The notes beneath the pieces are model-generated. The model ran no database searches, was not told the DNA's origin, and was given only the letters and a program-made list of their open reading frames with translations. Made by a program: the position numbers and the translations under genes. From Alphaproteobacteria bacterium (GTDB taxonomy: Bacteria > Pseudomonadota > Alphaproteobacteria > Puniceispirillales > UBA1172), in NCBI GenBank assembly GCA_023259875.1, contig JALRFL010000130.1:1-10446 (forward strand): 10,446 nucleotides of DNA, given 5' to 3'. Shown here one piece after another: positions 7,177-10,446 of this stretch; position 1 is the first letter of the stretch, and the number at the start of each line of letters is the position of its first letter.

Positions 7177-7679
7177 CACATCTGTTCTTTTAATAGGCTT
7201 TCCATGCCAGATAAAGCCGCCTCAACCGTGGCAAGGCGAACGGCTTGACGATTGCCTTGGAAAACCAACCTCCAGCTTGTGACCTGAATATCGCCATCAC
7301 CTTTACGCATGGCCAGACCAAACCAGACTGTGCCCACGGGTTTTTCCCTACTACCGCCGCTAGGGCCAGCAATGCCCGTCACAGATACAGCAAGGGTACC
7401 ATTCGCGCCACTAGCAGAGGAGGCACAAGCGCCCCTAGCCATGGCTTCGGCAACAGGTTGGCTGACAGCGCCGAATTGCATAATGATATCATCTGGAACG
7501 CCCAATAATTCTGACTTTGCCGCATTGGAATAGGTGATAAATCCCCGATCTATAACATCGGATGATCCAGCAATATCAGTGAGTCGGCTGATGATCATGC
7601 CGCCGGTACAACTCTCGGCGGTGGCAAGCATCATCCCTGCCTGCCGTGCTAATGCTAAAATGGTGGCAGCGTCGGTCAC
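7176..7679 (-). CDS. pncC: CinA C-terminal family nicotinamide-nucleotide amidohydrolase
   Basis: A 167-residue stand-alone CinA C-terminal domain (PncC family), which deamidates nicotinamide mononucleotide to nicotinic acid mononucleotide in the pyridine nucleotide cycle. Signatures are TAESCTGG with the predicted nucleophile S23, GFITYSNAAK with K55, VSVTGIAGPSGG (about 98-109) and KPVGTVWFG. The N-terminal molybdopterin-binding-like domain of full-length CinA is absent, as in many proteobacterial versions, so this is not a truncation. The start is a GTG at 7677-7679 that overlaps the pgpA stop as GTGA, with an AGG a few bases upstream. Often annotated as competence-damage protein CinA, a name that overstates any role in transformation. 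It is last of the three minus-strand genes. Confidence 0.93.
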   Translation of the reverse strand: MTDAATILALARQAGMMLATAESCTGGMIISRLTDIAGSSDVIDRGFITYSNAAKSELLGVPDDIIMQFGAVSQPVAEAMARGACASSASGANGTLAVSVTGIAGPSGGSREKPVGTVWFGLAMRKGDGDIQVTSWRLVFQGNRQAVRLATVEAALSGMESLLKEQM

Positions 7680-8191
7680 TGGCCTGCCATCGCGTTAAAC
7701 AGTTGCATGCCGCCCATGATCAAAACCCCAGCCAAAACCCCGGCCATCACATCATCCGCGACAACACCGGCCGCCCCGGGCAAGTTTTCGGCAGTGGAAA
7801 CAGGGGGCGGCTTGAGGATATCAAACACCCGAAACAAAACGAAGGCTAAAGCCACCAGCAAGAGATAGTCGCGTTCCCATAAAGGCGAAAGGGGAATAGC
7901 CAGAAACACCAGCCACTGACCAACAACCTCATCAATAATGATTTCTTTGTTATCATGCTTTCCCGTGAGGGCGTGATGCGCATCAATCGCAGGAAAAGAT
8001 AGCAACGCCGCGATCACAATCATGATCACCAGCGTCATGATGCCAAAAGACATCGTGATGACTGCGCCAAGAATGGTGGCAACAAGCGAACCTGCTGTTC
8101 CCGGTGCAGGCAAATACCCAATCGGCCCAAGGGTTGCCATAGCGGATAATAATCCCGATAAGCGGTGAGGAGAAGTTTTCTGAGGCGTCAT
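7676..8191 (-). CDS. pgpA: Phosphatidylglycerophosphatase A
   Basis: Inner-membrane phosphatase that converts phosphatidylglycerophosphate to phosphatidylglycerol (171 residues, normal length). The N-terminal signature GPIGYLPAPGTAGSL lies at about 22-36. The acidic motifs of the family follow: DEVVGQW (87-93), FRVFDILKPPP (120-130, with D124) and VADDVMAG (144-151, with D146 and D147). Hydrophobic stretches at about 37-66, 93-101, 109-123 and near the C-terminus indicate a multi-pass membrane protein. The ATG overlaps the ispDF stop as ATGA, with AGGA 6 bases upstream; the stop overlaps the pncC start. It therefore sits in the middle of a coupled three-gene unit, downstream of isoprenoid synthesis and upstream of NAD salvage. 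Confidence 0.94.
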   Translation of the reverse strand: MTPQKTSPHRLSGLLSAMATLGPIGYLPAPGTAGSLVATILGAVITMSFGIMTLVIMIVIAALLSFPAIDAHHALTGKHDNKEIIIDEVVGQWLVFLAIPLSPLWERDYLLLVALAFVLFRVFDILKPPPVSTAENLPGAAGVVADDVMAGVLAGVLIMGGMQLFNAMAGQ

Positions 8192-9402
8192 GACAATCCT
8201 GCAGGAATGGCAACACTGACCATGGCGTGCGCGGCAATGCCTTCGCCGCGGCCGATAAAGCCCATGGTCTCGCTTGTGGTTGCTTTGATGGATATGCGGT
8301 TAATGGAAATGCCCATGATATGAGACAGGGTCTGGCGCATATTCTCACGGTGTGGGGCCACTTTAGGGGCTTCAGCAATGATCGTCACATCACAATGAAT
8401 CACCCGACCTTGTTGTGCCTTTAGTCTCTGGCAGGCATCGGCAAGAAACTGGTCTGATGAGGCATTTTTCCACTTCTCATCCGAAGGGGGAAAATGAACA
8501 CCAATATCCCCATCAGCAATCGCGCCAAGAATGGCATCTGTTAGGGCATGAAGGGCGACATCACCATCAGAATGGGCAATGATCTGATGATCATGGGGAA
8601 TAGCAACACCGCATAGCATGATGGTGCTGTTGGGCATGGCGTTTTCGCTAAACTGATGAACATCATAACCATAGCCTGTTCGGTTTTCCATGATTGCGTG
8701 AAGCGAAAGCCGCTGTGCCATGATCCAATCGGCCTCTGTGGTGATCTTAAAGCTCTCTGGTGCGCCTTCAACCACATATACGGGTATGCCGGCTTCTTCG
8801 GCGAGGGCGCTGTCATCGGTAAAGCGGCTTCCAGCATAGCGCTGATGAAGTTCATAGATCAGATCAAAATCAAACAGTTGCGGTGTTTGAACGCGCATCA
8901 CTTGATCGCGGTCAACCTGACCTTTTACCAAGTTTTCGTGAACCGCTTTGAGGCTATCTGCTGCAAGTAGGGCAGGGATCACGGCTTGATAGCCATCTTG
9001 GTAGGCAGATATCAGTCGGTCTAACATAGCCGCCTCAATAAATGGCCGTGCCGCATCATGGATCAGAACACAATCACCTATTAAAGCCCCGGTTGTGGGA
9101 TTCTGTTTGGCGAGATGCAAAGCCTCTAATCCGGCGCGAACCGAATCTTGCCGCTCATTTCCGCCAGTGGCAACAATCCAGTTGTTCAGTTGGTATTCGG
9201 CGAGTTTGGCTAAGTGGTATTCATTTTCGCCATCTGGACAAATAATAACACCCCCCTGACAATTTCCGTGTTCCGCCAATGTCAAAACCGGATAAAGCCA
9301 GATATCGCGGCCATGCAATTGGCGATATTGCTTGGGAGTGCCGCCAAGACGGGCGCCTTTGCCAGCCGCCAGAACCAATCCATGAAAAGAAGCGTTTGTC
9401 AT
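8188..9402 (-). CDS. ispDF: Bifunctional IspD/IspF enzyme of the MEP isoprenoid pathway
   Basis: A 404-residue fusion. Residues 1 to about 232 are IspD, which joins CTP to methylerythritol phosphate: LVLAAGKGARLGGTPKQY (9-26, with R18 and K24), DSVRAGLEAL (86-95), HDAARP (115-120), QTPQ (172-175), and FKITTEADW near 218-226. Residues about 240-401 are IspF, which forms the cyclic diphosphate: YGYDVHQF with metal ligands D247 and H249, AHSDGD with H277, then DIGVHFPPSD (299-308), KATTSE and GRGEGIAAHA. All key residues appear present. IspDF fusions are typical of alphaproteobacteria and also occur in epsilonproteobacteria. An in-frame GTG at 9439-9441 would add 13 residues, but the ATG at 9400-9402 has AAAGGA just upstream and family homology begins directly after it. 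It is the first gene of the minus-strand unit. Confidence 0.95.
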   Translation of the reverse strand: MTNASFHGLVLAAGKGARLGGTPKQYRQLHGRDIWLYPVLTLAEHGNCQGGVIICPDGENEYHLAKLAEYQLNNWIVATGGNERQDSVRAGLEALHLAKQNPTTGALIGDCVLIHDAARPFIEAAMLDRLISAYQDGYQAVIPALLAADSLKAVHENLVKGQVDRDQVMRVQTPQLFDFDLIYELHQRYAGSRFTDDSALAEEAGIPVYVVEGAPESFKITTEADWIMAQRLSLHAIMENRTGYGYDVHQFSENAMPNSTIMLCGVAIPHDHQIIAHSDGDVALHALTDAILGAIADGDIGVHFPPSDEKWKNASSDQFLADACQRLKAQQGRVIHCDVTIIAEAPKVAPHRENMRQTLSHIMGISINRISIKATTSETMGFIGRGEGIAAHAMVSVAIPAGLS

Positions 9403-9405
9403 GTT

Positions 9406-9411
9406 TCCTTT
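9406..9411 (-). promoter_or_regulatory. Ribosome binding site that decides the ispDF start
   Basis: On the minus strand this reads AAAGGA, 3 bases before the ATG at 9400-9402. The spacing is slightly short, but the match to the Shine-Dalgarno consensus is good. The alternative GTG start at 9439-9441 has no such site in front of it, so the shorter reading frame is preferred. Confidence 0.6.
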
Positions 9412-9437
9412 ATAACTGGAAAATTGAGGATTTACAC

Positions 9438-9450
9438 CCACAAGCTGTGG
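9438..9450. repeat. Short inverted repeat in the ispDF-dusB intergenic region
   Basis: CCACA (9438-9442) and TGTGG (9446-9450) are perfect complements around the loop AGC. On the plus strand the stem is followed by CTTTTATTT. It could be a small operator or a minor hairpin; 5 bp is too short to be confident. Confidence 0.25.
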
Positions 9451-9455
9451 CTTTT

Positions 9456-9471
9456 ATTTCCATCGGGAAAT
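9456..9471. repeat. Short inverted repeat ATTTCC-N4-GGAAAT
   Basis: ATTTCC (9456-9461) and GGAAAT (9466-9471) flank the 4-base loop ATCG. It lies 5 bp from the preceding inverted repeat and near the middle of the divergent region, a plausible operator position. Chance occurrence cannot be excluded. Confidence 0.25.
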
Positions 9472-9554
9472 GCCCTTAAAGGAAATGCAGGCTTGTGACG
9501 ATGCGGCGATATATGGTAAACATTGCCTAATTTTTAAGCATTTTTGGATATCGC

Positions 9555-10446
9555 ATGCAGATTGGATCACTTACACTTGACCATAAGGTAATTCTTGCCC
9601 CTATGTCTGGGGTCACGGATTGGCCTTTTCGGCGCATGGTGCGCCAGTTAGATGGCGGTCTGGTGGTGTCTGAAATGGTGGCAAGCGAGGCCATCATAAA
9701 TGGCGTCAAAAAAGAAATGCGCAAGCTTTCTACTAACGCGGCTGAGGAGTTTCCGTTTGCCTTGCAATTGGCAGGTTGGGACCCTGCCATGATGGGGGAG
9801 GCCACGCGCATTGCCTGTGATCTTGGGGCGGCGATGATCGACCTTAATCTTGGTTGTCCTGCGCGGAAAGTGACGGGAAAGTTATCCGGCTCTGCGCTGA
9901 TGCGTGATGAGGGCACCGTGGCGGCTATTTTTCGTGCGGTGATGGCGGCGTCTGATCGGCCTGTGACAGTAAAAATGCGACTTGGTTGGGATGATCATAG
10001 CAAAAATGCGCCAGTGATTGCACGCATGGCCGCTGATCATGGGTTGGCGATGATTACGGTTCATGGGCGCACGCGATGCCAATTCTATAAAGGCGATGCG
10101 GATTGGCTGGCTGTGGCTGAAGTCGTGGATGCTGTGGGTTTGCCTGTAGTGGTTAACGGGGATATCACTTCGGCGCAAACGGCTCGCGCGGCTTTAGAGG
10201 CTTCAGGGGCAGAGGCGGTGATGATTGGCCGTGCCGCTATCGGTAAGCCTTGGCTGTTAGGCCAGATAAACCATTGGCTTAGGCATGGGGTTATGCCCAA
10301 AGACCCCGATATTGCCGCGCGTCACGCGGTGATGCGCTCGCATCTTGATTTGATGCTGTCTCATTACGGCTCTCATGGTTTGCGGCTAGCCAGAAAACAT
10401 GTCAGCGCTTATGCAAGCGGTCTACCATATGCCGCAGAAATGAGGC
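9555..10446 (+). CDS. dusB: tRNA-dihydrouridine synthase DusB (NifR3-type), 3' end beyond the window
   Basis: FMN-dependent enzyme that reduces uridines in the tRNA D-loop. The reading frame is open from the ATG at 9555 to the window end (297 complete codons), so only the C-terminus is missing. The TIM-barrel signatures are in order: ILAPMSGVTDWPFR (about 13-26), LQLAGWDP (about 70-77) and DLNLGCPARKVTGKLSGSALM. The last carries the catalytic cysteine C101. VTVKMRLGW, ITVHGRTRCQFYKGDADW, VNGDI and VMIGRAAIGKPWL (FMN phosphate binding) follow. The family is about 320-340 residues, so perhaps 30-40 are lost. In rhizobia and relatives this gene (historically nifR3) lies upstream of ntrB-ntrC, so nitrogen-regulation genes may follow; that is inference. 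ispDF lies divergently upstream. Confidence 0.95.
   Translation, partial: MQIGSLTLDHKVILAPMSGVTDWPFRRMVRQLDGGLVVSEMVASEAIINGVKKEMRKLSTNAAEEFPFALQLAGWDPAMMGEATRIACDLGAAMIDLNLGCPARKVTGKLSGSALMRDEGTVAAIFRAVMAASDRPVTVKMRLGWDDHSKNAPVIARMAADHGLAMITVHGRTRCQFYKGDADWLAVAEVVDAVGLPVVVNGDITSAQTARAALEASGAEAVMIGRAAIGKPWLLGQINHWLRHGVMPKDPDIAARHAVMRSHLDLMLSHYGSHGLRLARKHVSAYASGLPYAAEMR

Larger units (their letters stand above)
9403..9554. promoter_or_regulatory. Divergent intergenic region between ispDF and dusB
   Basis: These 152 bp separate the minus-strand ispDF unit from plus-strand dusB and must hold promoters for both. Two short perfect inverted repeats are visible: CCACA/TGTGG at 9438-9450 (3-base loop) and ATTTCC/GGAAAT at 9456-9471 (4-base loop). 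TTGTGA at 9493-9498 followed 18 bases later by TAAACA (9517-9522) is a weak candidate dusB promoter. No strong sigma-70 pair is visible for either direction, and dusB has only a poor ribosome binding site (GGA at 9546-9548). Confidence 0.45.

Noticed and set aside
7176..7679. CinA as a truncated or broken gene
   Set aside because: The missing N-terminal domain is normal for stand-alone PncC proteins. All signature motifs are intact and the start is coupled to the pgpA stop.
9485..9580. A 31-residue plus-strand open frame starting just after AAAGGA and overlapping the dusB start out of frame
   Set aside because: The ribosome-binding-like sequence is only about one base from the ATG, too close to work normally. 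The peptide shows no leader-peptide features such as codon runs, so it is more likely chance.

Overview
The window looks like ordinary, tightly packed chromosome from an alphaproteobacterium. The evidence is a pyruvate dehydrogenase E1-beta carrying its own N-terminal lipoyl domain, a fused IspDF enzyme, a DusB/NifR3-type gene divergent from ispDF, and a septum-initiator gene directly in front of pdhA. Base composition is moderate (about half G+C by eye) and intergenic DNA is AT-rich. That would suit a marine group such as the SAR116 clade, but this placement is inference and not read from a marker gene.

Region 1 (44-7154, + strand) is a cluster for oxidative pyruvate metabolism. It runs: a small FtsB/DivIC-like septum protein, then after a 119-bp AT-rich gap pdhA, pdhB, pdhC and lpd, which together encode all subunits of the pyruvate dehydrogenase complex. 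After a 61-bp gap come lipA (lipoyl synthase, which makes the cofactor carried by PdhB and PdhC) and a Coq10/RatA-type START-domain protein. Most junctions are 4-bp ATGA overlaps or gaps of a few bases, so co-transcription and translational coupling are likely. The promoter for the pdh genes should lie in 353-471, which also holds a perfect 14-bp A/T-only inverted repeat.

Region 2 (7176-9402, - strand) converges on Region 1 and holds ispDF, pgpA and pncC (CinA C-terminal family), again joined by 4-bp stop/start overlaps. The genes serve isoprenoid precursor synthesis, phosphatidylglycerol synthesis and pyridine nucleotide salvage.

Region 3 (9403-9554) is a 152-bp divergent intergenic region with two short inverted repeats. 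It is followed by dusB (nifR3), + strand, which runs off the window end.

There is no RNA gene, mobile element, CRISPR array, prophage or defence module, and I see no previously undescribed system. The most useful observations are the paralogous lipoyl domains at the starts of pdhB and pdhC, a basic N-terminal extension on PdhA, a corrected ispDF start, and possible regulatory structures in the two main intergenic gaps.
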